Assembly: GCA_964535405.1 (NCBI GenBank)
Contig: CAZHUG010000028.1
Span: 1-29,372, forward strand
DNA: 29,372 nucleotides
DNA from: Scatomorpha sp964535405
GTDB taxonomy: Bacteria; Bacillota; Clostridia; Oscillospirales; Oscillospiraceae
Direction: 5' to 3'
A model generated the notes under the pieces. The model did no database searches. It was not told where the DNA came from and worked only from the letters and a program-made list of their open reading frames with translations. Shown here piece after piece: positions 6,954 through 14,725 of the stretch. Position numbers and translations under genes: made by a program. Each line of letters starts with the position of its first letter. Position 1 is the first letter of the stretch.

Positions 6954-8384
6954 ATGAAGCTACAAAAGAAACACAAGGTACATTTACTAATCGCCGGAAT
7001 CCTTTTCATCATCACGGAGCTTTTGCTTCCTGTCGATTACGGGCTCACTGTATCAGGAAAGCACTTTCTCTCAATTTTCATTGCACTCGTCTATATGTGG
7101 ATAACTATAGAAACATTTATCCCCAGCGTGATTGCCCTTGCTATGTTCGGCATCATGCAGGTCACAAAAAGCTCTGCCTTGTTCAGCGGTGCCTTCGGCA
7201 ATGCCACAGTCGCCATTTTCCTTTTTGCCTGTATCATGATCACCGCAGCCAAGGATTGCGGCATCATGAAAAAAATTGCCCTGTGGTTCATTTCGCGCAA
7301 ATCAACCGCAGGACGCCCCTATATATTTCTGTTTTTCCTAGCTCTCGCAAACTTTGTCCTGGGCGGCCTGCTCACAAACGTCTATTCACTGATGATCACA
7401 GTCCCCATTGTTTTTTCCGTCTGTGAACGCCTCAATTACAATAAGGGCGAGCGTTTTTACACCGCTGTATTTCTCCTGAGCATGTGGGCAAGCCTCGGCG
7501 GCGGAATAGCCCTCCCCTTTGCCAAGTCCATATATCTCTCCATGAACGCCGCAACCACGGGCTACGGAATTGATATCAGCTACGCCAGAGTCATGGCAAT
7601 GGGAGTGCCTGTGGGCTTTATTTGGACCATGCTGGGCCTGCCTGTCATCCGCTTCGTCATCCGCCCGGATTTCACGAAGTTCATGGCATATAACCCGGCT
7701 GATATTGAGGCCGAAATGAAAGGCGAGCCGCTTGACAAGCGCGGCAGGGTGGTGACTATTGGTTTTTTCGTCATGACCGGCCTCTGGTGTCTCACCATTT
7801 TTAATGGAGTTTTCGCATTTGCGAGCTATCTGAACACAATAGGCTTTCATGTTATCGGCTGCGCTGTCGTTGCCGCACTCTGCATTATTCAGGTCAACGA
7901 CGGCCCTGCTATCAACCTGCGTAAGATTATGCCCACTCTCAGCTGGCCAGTGCTCGGCTTCCTTGCAATTATCATGTTCACCTCATCCGCCTTTAATTCG
8001 GCTGATTATGGTATTAAGGACTTCCTGATAAGCATACTAAGTCCTATTTTCGCAAGTGTTTCTCCAACTATTCTGGTGATTATCGGGATCATTGTTGCCG
8101 CGGCTATGACCAACCTGTTGTCAAACGTAGTAACCTGTGTTGTGGTCGTGAGCGTGTTCCTGCCCCTTCTCATGTCCGTCTCTGATCTGGGCGGCATCTC
8201 CCCATCCGCATTTTGCCTGGCGGCAACCGTGGCAGCGGGCATGTCCTGCGCCACCCCATCTGCCTTTCCGGGCGCGTCTCTGGTCTACGGCGAGCATGTG
8301 ACTATGGGCGACAGCGCAAAGCCCTGCATCATCATGGTCATTTTTGGCACGATCCTCTGCATCCCCGCAGCGTTTATCTACTAG
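6954..8384 (+). CDS. Second SLC13/DASS-type membrane transporter
   Basis: A 476-residue membrane protein with about 11-12 hydrophobic segments, of the ion-transporter superfamily that includes SLC13/DASS carriers. The segment MTNLLSNVVTCVVVVSVF resembles the Asn-rich hairpin that binds Na+ and carboxylate in this family, and GGLLTNVYSLMITVPI may be its counterpart in the first half. A charged central loop (DIEAEMKGEPLDKRGR) divides the halves. The ATG at 6954 is chosen over the in-frame ATG at 6939 because GGAGGG sits seven bases before it and the upstream ATG overlaps that ribosome site. It is monocistronic: its own sigma-54 promoter upstream and a terminator palindrome downstream. Its length equals that of the operon's first permease, but the sequences look clearly different. 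It may import a second related acid or export the product. Substrate unknown. Confidence 0.8.
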   Translation: MKLQKKHKVHLLIAGILFIITELLLPVDYGLTVSGKHFLSIFIALVYMWITIETFIPSVIALAMFGIMQVTKSSALFSGAFGNATVAIFLFACIMITAAKDCGIMKKIALWFISRKSTAGRPYIFLFFLALANFVLGGLLTNVYSLMITVPIVFSVCERLNYNKGERFYTAVFLLSMWASLGGGIALPFAKSIYLSMNAATTGYGIDISYARVMAMGVPVGFIWTMLGLPVIRFVIRPDFTKFMAYNPADIEAEMKGEPLDKRGRVVTIGFFVMTGLWCLTIFNGVFAFASYLNTIGFHVIGCAVVAALCIIQVNDGPAINLRKIMPTLSWPVLGFLAIIMFTSSAFNSADYGIKDFLISILSPIFASVSPTILVIIGIIVAAAMTNLLSNVVTCVVVVSVFLPLLMSVSDLGGISPSAFCLAATVAAGMSCATPSAFPGASLVYGEHVTMGDSAKPCIIMVIFGTILCIPAAFIY

Positions 8385-8393
8385 CTTCATTTC

Positions 8394-8449
8394 AATATAT
8401 AAATAGCTAAGCGCAGGACATATGTCCTGCGCTTAGCTATTTATATATT
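8394..8449. terminator. Perfect 56-bp palindrome, bidirectional terminator between convergent genes
   Basis: Twenty-eight-base arms match with no mismatch and no spacer (centre 8421/8422). The GC-rich core AGCGCAGGACAT is flanked by AT-rich ends that give U-rich tails either way. It lies between the permease stop (8384) and the activator gene, and shares its last two bases with that gene's TAA. A shared terminator is the simplest reading. The uninterrupted length is unusual. Confidence 0.75.
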
Positions 8450-10466
8450 AGTTTATACCAAATTCTTTCAGGCGTTTATAGAACGTGGCACGAGAAATTC
8501 CCAGTTCTTTTGCCACCCTTGATTTATTGCCGCCATACTGGTGCATGAGCGCCACAACGCGATCCCTGTCATAGCCCCGCCAGTCCCCGGTATCAGCACT
8601 CTCCGGCGCTGCCCAGTAAGCGGGCTCATTGCTCTGCGAGACTGTGCCGCTGAGCATGTTCACAAGCTCTTCCGGAAGCTGGGACACTGTGATATGCGCG
8701 CTTCTTGAGTAGCTCATACAGCGCTCAATGACATTCCTCAGCTCCCGGACATTGCCCGGCCAGGAATAGCCCTGCAGCAGTTCAACAAGCTCCGGCGAAA
8801 TCTCTCGGCGGCTGCCGCCTGTCTTAGCACACAGGACATCGAGCATATGCTCCGTAAGAGCCGGAATATCATCCCGGCGCTCGCTGAGCGGAGGTATCTT
8901 AATGGTAACGATATTCAGGCGGAAATACAGATCCGCGCGGAAGCTTCCCTTCTGCACGTTTCGCCATAGATTCTGGTTAGTAGCCGCTATGACGCGAATA
9001 TCCACCGGAATGTACTTCTTCCCGCCCACGCGCACCACCGTGTTATCCTCCAGCACGCGGAGCAATGCGCTCTGCATTTCAAGCGGCATGTCCCCTATCT
9101 CGTCAAGAAAAATTGTTCCGCCGTTTGCCTGCTCAAACTTTCCGGCAGAGCCGCCCTTCATTGCGCCGGTAAACGCTCCTTCCTCGTAGCCGAACAGCTC
9201 GCTGTTTAGAAGATCCTTGGGAAGCGAGGCGCAGTTGATGGGCACAAATGGGCCGCCCCTCTTTTTGCCGGCAGAATGTATTGCCTGCGCAAACATCTCC
9301 TTGCCGGTGCCGCTCTCACCCAGGATCAGCACGTTGCTGCCGCCCTCCGCCGCGCGACCGGCGTACTCCTTGAGCTTCTGCACAGATTCGCTCTCACCAA
9401 TTATGCTGTCAAAGTTGTATCTCACCTTTGAACCGGCATTGCCGCCTGACTGACTTGGGTTTTTCTTTTTGACAGAATGCTGAAGTGTGCAGTGCAGGCA
9501 TTTTTGTCCGTTATAGGTGCGAATAATCTCTGGAATCGCAAGGAAAAATCCGTTTTTCTTTTCCGCCGTTATCAGCATGACCTCCCTTGTCTGGCAAGGG
9601 TTTCGATCCTCATCAAAGAACTTCACAAGATACGACAGCTCCGGCATAAACTGACCGATGCCCGGCGGCGGGCCCGAGGTATATGCTTTTCCGAAGATTT
9701 CTTCAAAGTGCCTGCTTGTAAAAATCACTTCACCATGCTCATCGAGAAAAAGCTCAAGATTGTTTCGTTCATAGATGTACGCCTCCAGAGCATCACCGCG
9801 TTTTTTGGTAAACGGATAGTATATTTCGTGTGTGATATCCTCGACACTCAGCAGAAAATCCACCACGTTCTGCACAGTGACACTGCAATTTTCAACCGGG
9901 GTAATAACCAGCATCGCACCGTTTGCACCACGGCGTTCCTCATTCCAATAGTGGGCAAAGCAGGCATATTCCGAAAAAATGTCCAGAAAATTCTCATTTC
10001 CCACCCGACAGATCACCTTATCTGGATAGTTTTCCGCAATGTTGGCAACAAATATACCCACATTTTTCTCAGTCAGTGTTGAGCTCAGCCGCAGTCCCTT
10101 GCTTCGCAACCTTGACAACAGCTCGGCATCACCGCTCTTGCGATATACTGATAAATGTTCATCCAGATAAAAGATTGCACAGCCCAGCACCTCAAGGACT
10201 TCATCCCTGCGCATATAATAGTCGCTTAAATACGATAGACGAAATTTGTCAAAATCATTGACCCTCTCAAACACATGCATGTCCCGCGTGGATTCAGGCA
10301 GCGCCTTCATCCGCCGTGAGATGCCGTGCTCCGCCGATTGTTGCCATTCTTTGGCAAAAAATCGATATTCCTCAGGAATTTTGATATTTGCATCGTCGAG
10401 CAAGCTCTGTTTTATATGCTGTATATATCTGTCCCGATCTTCGGAAAACAAAAAACTTGTAAACAT
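8448..10466 (-). CDS. AcoR-like sigma-54-dependent transcriptional activator
   Basis: A 672-residue bacterial enhancer-binding protein. The N-terminal sensory part (about 1-340) begins with an AcoR-type segment (AKEWQQSAEHGI, compare SWxRC-x-GL) and looks like a GAF domain followed by a PAS-like region; a cysteine pair CLHC is at 323-326. The AAA+ domain has Walker A GESGTGKE (383-390), the sigma-54 contact loop GAFTGA (430-435), Walker B TIFLDE (451-456) and the arginine region YFRLN. The C-terminus is a Fis-type helix-turn-helix (NKSRVAKELGISRATFYKRL). It needs no kinase partner; a small ligand probably binds the N-terminus. It starts at ATG 10466 after GGAGGAAA. It lies between its likely targets and is divergent from rpoN. 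The inducer, probably the pathway substrate or its CoA ester, is unknown. Confidence 0.95.
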   Translation of the reverse strand: MFTSFLFSEDRDRYIQHIKQSLLDDANIKIPEEYRFFAKEWQQSAEHGISRRMKALPESTRDMHVFERVNDFDKFRLSYLSDYYMRRDEVLEVLGCAIFYLDEHLSVYRKSGDAELLSRLRSKGLRLSSTLTEKNVGIFVANIAENYPDKVICRVGNENFLDIFSEYACFAHYWNEERRGANGAMLVITPVENCSVTVQNVVDFLLSVEDITHEIYYPFTKKRGDALEAYIYERNNLELFLDEHGEVIFTSRHFEEIFGKAYTSGPPPGIGQFMPELSYLVKFFDEDRNPCQTREVMLITAEKKNGFFLAIPEIIRTYNGQKCLHCTLQHSVKKKNPSQSGGNAGSKVRYNFDSIIGESESVQKLKEYAGRAAEGGSNVLILGESGTGKEMFAQAIHSAGKKRGGPFVPINCASLPKDLLNSELFGYEEGAFTGAMKGGSAGKFEQANGGTIFLDEIGDMPLEMQSALLRVLEDNTVVRVGGKKYIPVDIRVIAATNQNLWRNVQKGSFRADLYFRLNIVTIKIPPLSERRDDIPALTEHMLDVLCAKTGGSRREISPELVELLQGYSWPGNVRELRNVIERCMSYSRSAHITVSQLPEELVNMLSGTVSQSNEPAYWAAPESADTGDWRGYDRDRVVALMHQYGGNKSRVAKELGISRATFYKRLKEFGIN

Positions 10467-10516
10467 TCAATTTCCTCCACAGCAACATTGTCAGTCAATT
10501 AACACCTTTATACATA

Positions 10517-10545
10517 ACTATACACTATGTGTAGATTTCTGTCAA
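10517..10545 (-). promoter_or_regulatory. Sigma-70-type promoter of the activator gene
   Basis: Leftward, TTGACA (10545-10540) and TATAGT (10522-10517) are separated by 17 bases, a near-consensus promoter about 50 bases before the activator ATG at 10466. The activator would thus be made constitutively while its target promoters stay sigma-54 dependent. Confidence 0.7.
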
Positions 10546-10607
10546 GCCAAGACAAACTGTGATTTTCTATATCTGGAGATAATCTTTGCTTGTTATTTTG
10601 TAGTATC

Positions 10608-10644
10608 TTGACATATTTCAGATGTATGTTAATATGATAACATA
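10608..10644 (+). promoter_or_regulatory. Promoter of rpoN with an overlapping inverted repeat
   Basis: TTGACA at 10608-10613 is followed by TAATAT (16-base spacer, 10630-10635) or TATGAT (19-base spacer, 10633-10638). An inverted repeat TATGTTA / TAACATA (10625-10631 and 10638-10644) covers the -10 region and could be an operator. The leader to the rpoN ATG would be about 95 bases. The remaining intergenic sequence, up to the activator promoter at 10545 and down to 10741, shows nothing else I can name. Confidence 0.55.
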
Positions 10645-10741
10645 TTAATTAAATGATTTTACAAATTTTGTATAGTATTGTCTAGTTTTCGCTTGATCAA
10701 TACACTTTTATACACCACAAAATGTAAGGAGATGAACATCC

Positions 10742-12064
10742 ATGCTGGGCACAAGTCAGCAGAGCTCTCAAAGGCAGGGCCTTTCCATATCCCAGAGCAC
10801 GATAGAAGCGTGCAGAATACTCTCAATGAGCATCGACGAGCTGCATTCCTATATTCAGGATGCGGCGACAGGAAATCCAATTATCTCCTTTGAAAGCATC
10901 CCCCAGCTCACGCCCTACGGAAAAGCGCTGGCCTTTCCGGATATAAAAGCCAGCAGCATAGATTTCGCATCCAATCTGGCAAGTGACAAAAATTTATTTG
11001 CTTCCAGCTCAGCATTCAAGGACCTGCTCTATTTGCAAATACCGCCTCGAAGCGGCGTCGGGCAGGAGAGAATTCTCCGCTACCTTATAAACAGTCTCGA
11101 CAAAGATGGGTATTACAGAGATTCGACGCAGGATTCTGCACATATTTTGTCCTGTACAGAGGCAGACATTGACGAAGCTCTTGCAATTATTCAGCACATG
11201 GAGCCCCACGGAGTGGGCGCCCGTGATCTCAGGGAATGTCTGCTGCTTCAGCTTGAGCGCCGCCCAACCGGGGACGAGCTCCCGCTGATCATTGTGCGAG
11301 ATCATTTTGAGCAGATGGTAAAAAACCAGATTATGCAGTTATCCAAAGCGCTTTGTACCACGCCCTCAAAGATACACGCAGCACTGGATACCATACAGGG
11401 GCTTGACTGCCGGCCCGCCGGAATATATTCAGATTCTACGGCAAGATACATTATCCCGGATGTGACCATCGGTAAGCACGAGGACGACTTCACCATACAG
11501 CTAAACCGCGACAACTCTTTGGGCGTTCATGTGGATAGCAGTTATGCTGACTCGCTGGGCTGCGGAAACGACAAGGACGCGATTGCCTGGCTTCAAGAAA
11601 AATCGCGCCAGGCATCAATGCTTCAGCTTTTCGTACAGAAGCGCAACTCAACGCTGCTGCTTGTATGCAGCCAGATTTTCGAGGCTCAAAAGCCTTTCTT
11701 CTTCAAGGGACCTGAATATCTTCGTCCATTGAAGCAAAAGGACATTGCCGACACACTTTCATGTCATGAGTCCACCGTTTTCAGGGCAGTTAAGGGAAAG
11801 TATCTCTCCTGTTCATGGGGCACCTTCCCGCTGACATATTTCTTTTCAAACACGCTGGAATGCGGGGACGGCTTTGATCCCTGCAACGCAAAGCAGATGA
11901 TAAGAAGGCTTATAGACAGCGAGGATAAGCTGGCTCCAATCAGTGACGGTTCCATAGCGGAGAAGCTAAAAGAGCTCGGCATTCAAATTTCACGCAGAAC
12001 CGTTGCAAAATACAGAAGCGAGGCGAGCATCCCAAACGCTGCGATGAGAAAAAAGTATACATAA
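10742..12064 (+). CDS. rpoN: RNA polymerase sigma-54 factor RpoN
   Basis: A 440-residue sigma-54 factor. Region I is recognisable: a glutamine-rich start, then QSTIEACRILSMSIDELHSYI and GNPIISFE, the activator-responsive segment. The central core-binding region includes EPHGVGARDLRECLLLQL. The C-terminal RpoN box, which reads the -24 element, is SRRTVAKYRS at 417-426 (consensus ARRTVAKYRE; first residue Ala to Ser). A helix-turn-helix region with CHESTVFRAVKGKYL precedes it. The length is slightly short of the usual 450-500, from a compact acidic linker. The ATG at 10742 follows AAGGAGAT. Divergent from the activator gene and followed by a terminator shared with etfA. rpoN is usually found beside lptB, hpf and pts genes in Proteobacteria; here it sits within its apparent regulon. 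Confidence 0.97.
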   Translation: MLGTSQQSSQRQGLSISQSTIEACRILSMSIDELHSYIQDAATGNPIISFESIPQLTPYGKALAFPDIKASSIDFASNLASDKNLFASSSAFKDLLYLQIPPRSGVGQERILRYLINSLDKDGYYRDSTQDSAHILSCTEADIDEALAIIQHMEPHGVGARDLRECLLLQLERRPTGDELPLIIVRDHFEQMVKNQIMQLSKALCTTPSKIHAALDTIQGLDCRPAGIYSDSTARYIIPDVTIGKHEDDFTIQLNRDNSLGVHVDSSYADSLGCGNDKDAIAWLQEKSRQASMLQLFVQKRNSTLLLVCSQIFEAQKPFFFKGPEYLRPLKQKDIADTLSCHESTVFRAVKGKYLSCSWGTFPLTYFFSNTLECGDGFDPCNAKQMIRRLIDSEDKLAPISDGSIAEKLKELGIQISRRTVAKYRSEASIPNAAMRKKYT

Positions 12065-12068
12065 AAAG

Positions 12069-12092
12069 AAGGACCGTCAGATGACGGTCCTT
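12069..12092. terminator. Bidirectional intrinsic terminator between rpoN and etfA
   Basis: An 11-bp stem (AAGGACCGTCA with its complement TGACGGTCCTT) has a tiny loop and is followed by TTTT on the + strand; the A-run before it gives U-residues leftward. It ends both rpoN (stop at 12064) and etfA (stop at 12120). Confidence 0.85.
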
Positions 12093-12119
12093 TTCTATGC
12101 AAAATAATTACAGCGGGCA

Positions 12120-13031
12120 TCAGCCCTCAATCAGCTTTTTCAGAGCCGGGACAATCTTGTTGAGATCTCCTACAATACCGTAATCACAGGCCTTAAAGAT
12201 AGGCGCTGACTCACTCTTGTCTATTGCGATGATGGTGCCGGACTTGTTTACGCCCACAACATGCTGAACCTGACCCGAAATGCCAATGGAGATATAACAC
12301 TCGGGCTGAACAACCGCACCGGAAACTCCTATGTAGAGCTCTCTTGCCATCCATTTGCGCTCTTCACAGATGGGTCTGGTGCAGCCCATCTCGGCACCAA
12401 TGGCCGCAGCAAGCCCCTCGCAGTCTGCCAGTGCCTGCTCGTTTGCCAGGCCTCTGCCGACGCCTACCACCCGCTTAGCCGCGCCCAGATTAACAGTAGT
12501 GCCGGTCTTTTCGCGCTTTCCAACCAGCTTTATCCGGCTGTCAGGCTGAGCATTCAGCTCAATAATCTCGCCCGCCGGCTTAGATTCCGACGCCGTAAAT
12601 ACGCCGGGGCCAACGCACACAACGGCAAGCCTGCCGCCCTCTTCCGTCTTGGTGGCGGCTCCGCCATACACGAGCTTGCTTGTGCTTGTTATTGAATTTT
12701 CGATCGAAATCTCTGCCGCGTCTGTCTGCACGGAGGTGCCGCAGGCAACGGCAATATGTGCCGCAAGCAGTCTGCCATCTCTGCCGGAATTGAGTATGAC
12801 AAGTTCAGGATTTGCCTCCTGTACAAGCCTTTTCACCTCCGAGCCATAGGCCGCAAAGGTATTTTTACTGCCAAGCTCACCGAGATAGTATGCCCTGTCG
12901 GCGTTGAGCGCTGAATCCTTTTCACCGGCATAGACCAGAGTTACTGTTTCACCATACTGTGCCGCGCCGGACGTGAGCTCTGCAATTGCCGCTCCTGATG
13001 CAACAACCCAAACATTTTTAACTTTATTCAT
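12120..13031 (-). CDS. etfA: Electron transfer flavoprotein alpha subunit (FixB type)
   Basis: A 303-residue ETF alpha subunit, which with EtfB carries electrons between acyl-CoA dehydrogenases and a membrane or soluble partner. The C-terminal FAD domain (about 185-303) is well preserved: VVGVGRG (188-194), CTRPICEERKW, the block ISIGISGQVQHVVG, TIIAIDKSESAPIF and DYGIVGDLNKIVPAL. This region closely resembles E. coli FixB of the carnitine system as I remember it (313 residues). The N-terminal domain is degenerate and compact, as in FixB/YdiR. It starts 12 bases after etfB and is co-transcribed with it. The FixC (ETF:quinone oxidoreductase-like) and FixX ferredoxin partners are not in this window, so the electron donor or acceptor is open. 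Confidence 0.95.
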   Translation of the reverse strand: MNKVKNVWVVASGAAIAELTSGAAQYGETVTLVYAGEKDSALNADRAYYLGELGSKNTFAAYGSEVKRLVQEANPELVILNSGRDGRLLAAHIAVACGTSVQTDAAEISIENSITSTSKLVYGGAATKTEEGGRLAVVCVGPGVFTASESKPAGEIIELNAQPDSRIKLVGKREKTGTTVNLGAAKRVVGVGRGLANEQALADCEGLAAAIGAEMGCTRPICEERKWMARELYIGVSGAVVQPECYISIGISGQVQHVVGVNKSGTIIAIDKSESAPIFKACDYGIVGDLNKIVPALKKLIEG

Positions 13032-13043
13032 TTTTGCACCTCC

Positions 13044-13814
13044 TTACATAATCGCTCTGCGGATATTGTTGTAAAATTCCCGGATCTGCTCGTCACCGTC
13101 GCCCTTAATAACAACTCTCTTGCGATCCGCGCTTTCGGGAGCAAGCACGCTGACAGTCTTGACTCCGGATACGCTTTCCACATCAAGCTCATCGGGAGAA
13201 AAAATCTTGCTTGGCTTTTTGCCTGCGGCGAGAATGTCCTTCATGCTGGGAATTTTGGGAATGCAGATATCACTTGTGACGGAAACCACTGCCGGTAGTG
13301 CCAGCTCGATAATTTCAAGGCCGTCATCTGCACTGCGTTCTACGACAAGTCCTGCCCCGCAAGCGCTAATTGACGAGACAGCGTTCACGCAAGGCACCGC
13401 CATCAGCACGCCGAGCATGTTTCCGACTTGCTGGTTGTAAACGTCACCCGAGCCCTCACCGCAGATGACAAGGTCGGCGCCGCCAAGCTTATCTATGGCC
13501 GCCTTCAGCGCAGCGGCAATATTATAGCTATCAGCGTGATCAAGGCTCTCGTCCTTCACGGCATACATGGCCTCGGGCCCTCTGGATAGAATACCCTTTT
13601 TCATTTTTCCGCTTTCAACCCGCTCACCGCCGGCGGTCAACACGACAACGCTGCTGCCCTCAACAGACGCCGAAAGATTCATCGCAGCACCAACGGCATT
13701 GCAGTCATAGGGACTGATGACAAAGGATGCCTTGCTTTCATCTATGCTCTTGTCCTGATTTATGACCAGCTCGCTCTCATCCCGGACGATTTTAAAACAC
13801 ACGATAATTTTCAC
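13044..13814 (-). CDS. etfB: Electron transfer flavoprotein beta subunit (FixA type)
   Basis: A 256-residue ETF beta subunit, the same length as E. coli FixA. Shared features include SPYDCNAVGAA near the N-terminus, the nucleotide-binding stretch GEGSGDVYNQQVG, LPAVVSVTSDICIPKIPSMK and the tail VVIKGDGDEQIREF. The start is GTG at 13814: an ATG two bases upstream runs at once into TGA, and AGAGGTG is correctly placed for the GTG. First gene of the etfBA pair, 54 bases below its predicted sigma-54 start site. The likeness to FixA rather than to the longer bifurcating ETF of butyryl-CoA dehydrogenases suggests service to the CaiA-like dehydrogenase. Whether it can bifurcate electrons cannot be decided here. 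Confidence 0.95.
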   Translation of the reverse strand: MKIIVCFKIVRDESELVINQDKSIDESKASFVISPYDCNAVGAAMNLSASVEGSSVVVLTAGGERVESGKMKKGILSRGPEAMYAVKDESLDHADSYNIAAALKAAIDKLGGADLVICGEGSGDVYNQQVGNMLGVLMAVPCVNAVSSISACGAGLVVERSADDGLEIIELALPAVVSVTSDICIPKIPSMKDILAAGKKPSKIFSPDELDVESVSGVKTVSVLAPESADRKRVVIKGDGDEQIREFYNNIRRAIM

Positions 13815-13879
13815 ATTTTCACCTCTTGTATTATTTGATGCAGACGCCTCGCAACCTTTACATCCGCATAAAACAACTT

Positions 13880-13895
13880 AGCAAGCAGCATGCCA
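13880..13895 (-). promoter_or_regulatory. Sigma-54 (-24/-12) promoter of etfBA
   Basis: Leftward, TGGCATGCTGCTTGCT matches the sigma-54 consensus at every defined position and is followed by AAG as at the other two promoters. The predicted start is near 13868. It puts etfBA under the same activator as the dehydrogenase operon 7 kb away. Confidence 0.88.
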
Positions 13896-13935
13896 GAGGC
13901 TTTGCACTGCGCCGCCAGCCGGCGTATTTTGATAC

Positions 13936-13947
13936 TTGTTAATTTAC
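13936..13947 (-). promoter_or_regulatory. Third copy of the candidate activator-binding motif
   Basis: GTAAATTAACAA (read leftward) matches GATAATTAACAA of the 6880-6891 site at 10 of 12 positions. It sits 41 bases upstream of the -24 element, the same orientation and nearly the same spacing as there. The match is short and AT-rich, so it is only a candidate. Confidence 0.4.
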
Positions 13948-13966
13948 CGGGGCCGGGGCACAAATG

Positions 13967-14004
13967 AAAAAAGTCCTGCAATCTTGAGATTGCAGGACTT
14001 TTTT
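13967..14004. terminator. Intrinsic terminator after the lipoprotein gene (works both ways)
   Basis: A 13-bp perfect stem (AAGTCCTGCAATC) closes a four-base loop and is flanked by runs of A and T on either side, giving U-tracts on both strands. It lies seven bases past the stop of the lipoprotein gene and separates that gene from the etfBA promoter. Confidence 0.88.
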
Positions 14005-14010
14005 TGCAGC

Positions 14011-14565
14011 TCACATAAGCTTAAGCGTTCCATCGCTTGTTAGAAGCATCTCACCGAGTACGGGCGAGCCATCCTTGCCGCTTATGGCAAGGTAGAAATA
14101 CCTGGTCACATTGCTCTCATCTAAAAATGATATCGCCCTTGACGGTACCAGCCCATGGAAGGTCTCCCAAAACACAAGAGGCTTTTCCGGTGTCAGTTCA
14201 GCCAGTGAATAGAGCAGCTCGCCCTCAGTAAATAGAAGCTCCTCATCATCCTGCACGAACTCAATTGCTATCAGCTTAAAATCTCTCGCCGTGGCGCTCG
14301 TCGTAATAAGCACCCGCTGGGAGTACTCATTTTCGGCCTGAGTAAATTCCTCAACCGAATCATATCTGCCCAAAATTTCCTCTGACGCGCTGTGAATGCT
14401 GACAGTAAGCTCGCCGCCCGCCGTAGCAGTCGGTGTCGGTGTCTCAAAAACAGGCTGAGTGGGGCTGGGCGTTTGGCCGGGCTTGACTTCAGTATTGCCG
14501 CAGGCGCCCATAAACAGGAGCACAAAGCTTATTATAGCCAATGCCGGTATCTTTGCTTTTTTCAT
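14011..14565 (-). CDS. Putative secreted lipoprotein of unknown function
   Basis: A 184-residue protein with a type II signal peptide: MKKAKIPALAIISFVLLFMG followed by A-C at 21-22 (lipobox MGAC). C22 would be lipidated and the protein anchored on the outer face of the membrane. A Pro/Thr-rich spacer (TPSPTQPVFETPTPTATAG) leads to an acidic domain of about 130 residues with ITTSATARDFKLIAIEF and FLDESNVTRYFYLAISGKDGS, in which I recognise no family. The frame is open upstream to 14685. The ATG at 14565 is preferred because GGAGATAA precedes it and the signal peptide starts there. The 160 bases between this gene and the helicase stop contain no other gene. Function unknown. Confidence 0.8.
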   Translation of the reverse strand: MKKAKIPALAIISFVLLFMGACGNTEVKPGQTPSPTQPVFETPTPTATAGGELTVSIHSASEEILGRYDSVEEFTQAENEYSQRVLITTSATARDFKLIAIEFVQDDEELLFTEGELLYSLAELTPEKPLVFWETFHGLVPSRAISFLDESNVTRYFYLAISGKDGSPVLGEMLLTSDGTLKLM

Positions 14566-14725
14566 GCTTATCTCCATTTCTGTGCTTTCAGTAGATTGTT
14601 TCCTACTCGTGAGACAAATATTCACCGCGTCTTGCGCTGTGCTTTGAAATAAGCGCTTCTCAAAACTCAAAAAACATGGCGGCACGCAGCGTGGACAATA
14701 AGCTATTGATAGCTAGCCGCTCAAA

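Noticed and set aside
8345..8361. Possible sigma-54 promoter (TGGCACGATCCTCTGC)
   Set aside because: The -12 GC is two bases out of register and the site lies at the end of a coding region with no gene downstream on that strand.
12120..13814. Electron-bifurcating ETF
   Set aside because: The proteins resemble FixAB/YdiQR rather than the bifurcating butyryl-CoA dehydrogenase ETF, and no residue-level evidence for bifurcation could be established.
1..13895. Naming the cluster a carnitine (caiTABCDE) operon
   Set aside because: CaiA, CaiB, FixA and FixB likeness is strong, but the carrier type differs, there is no CaiD or CaiE, and an AMACR-like enzyme is present. I therefore left the substrate open and gave no cai symbols.
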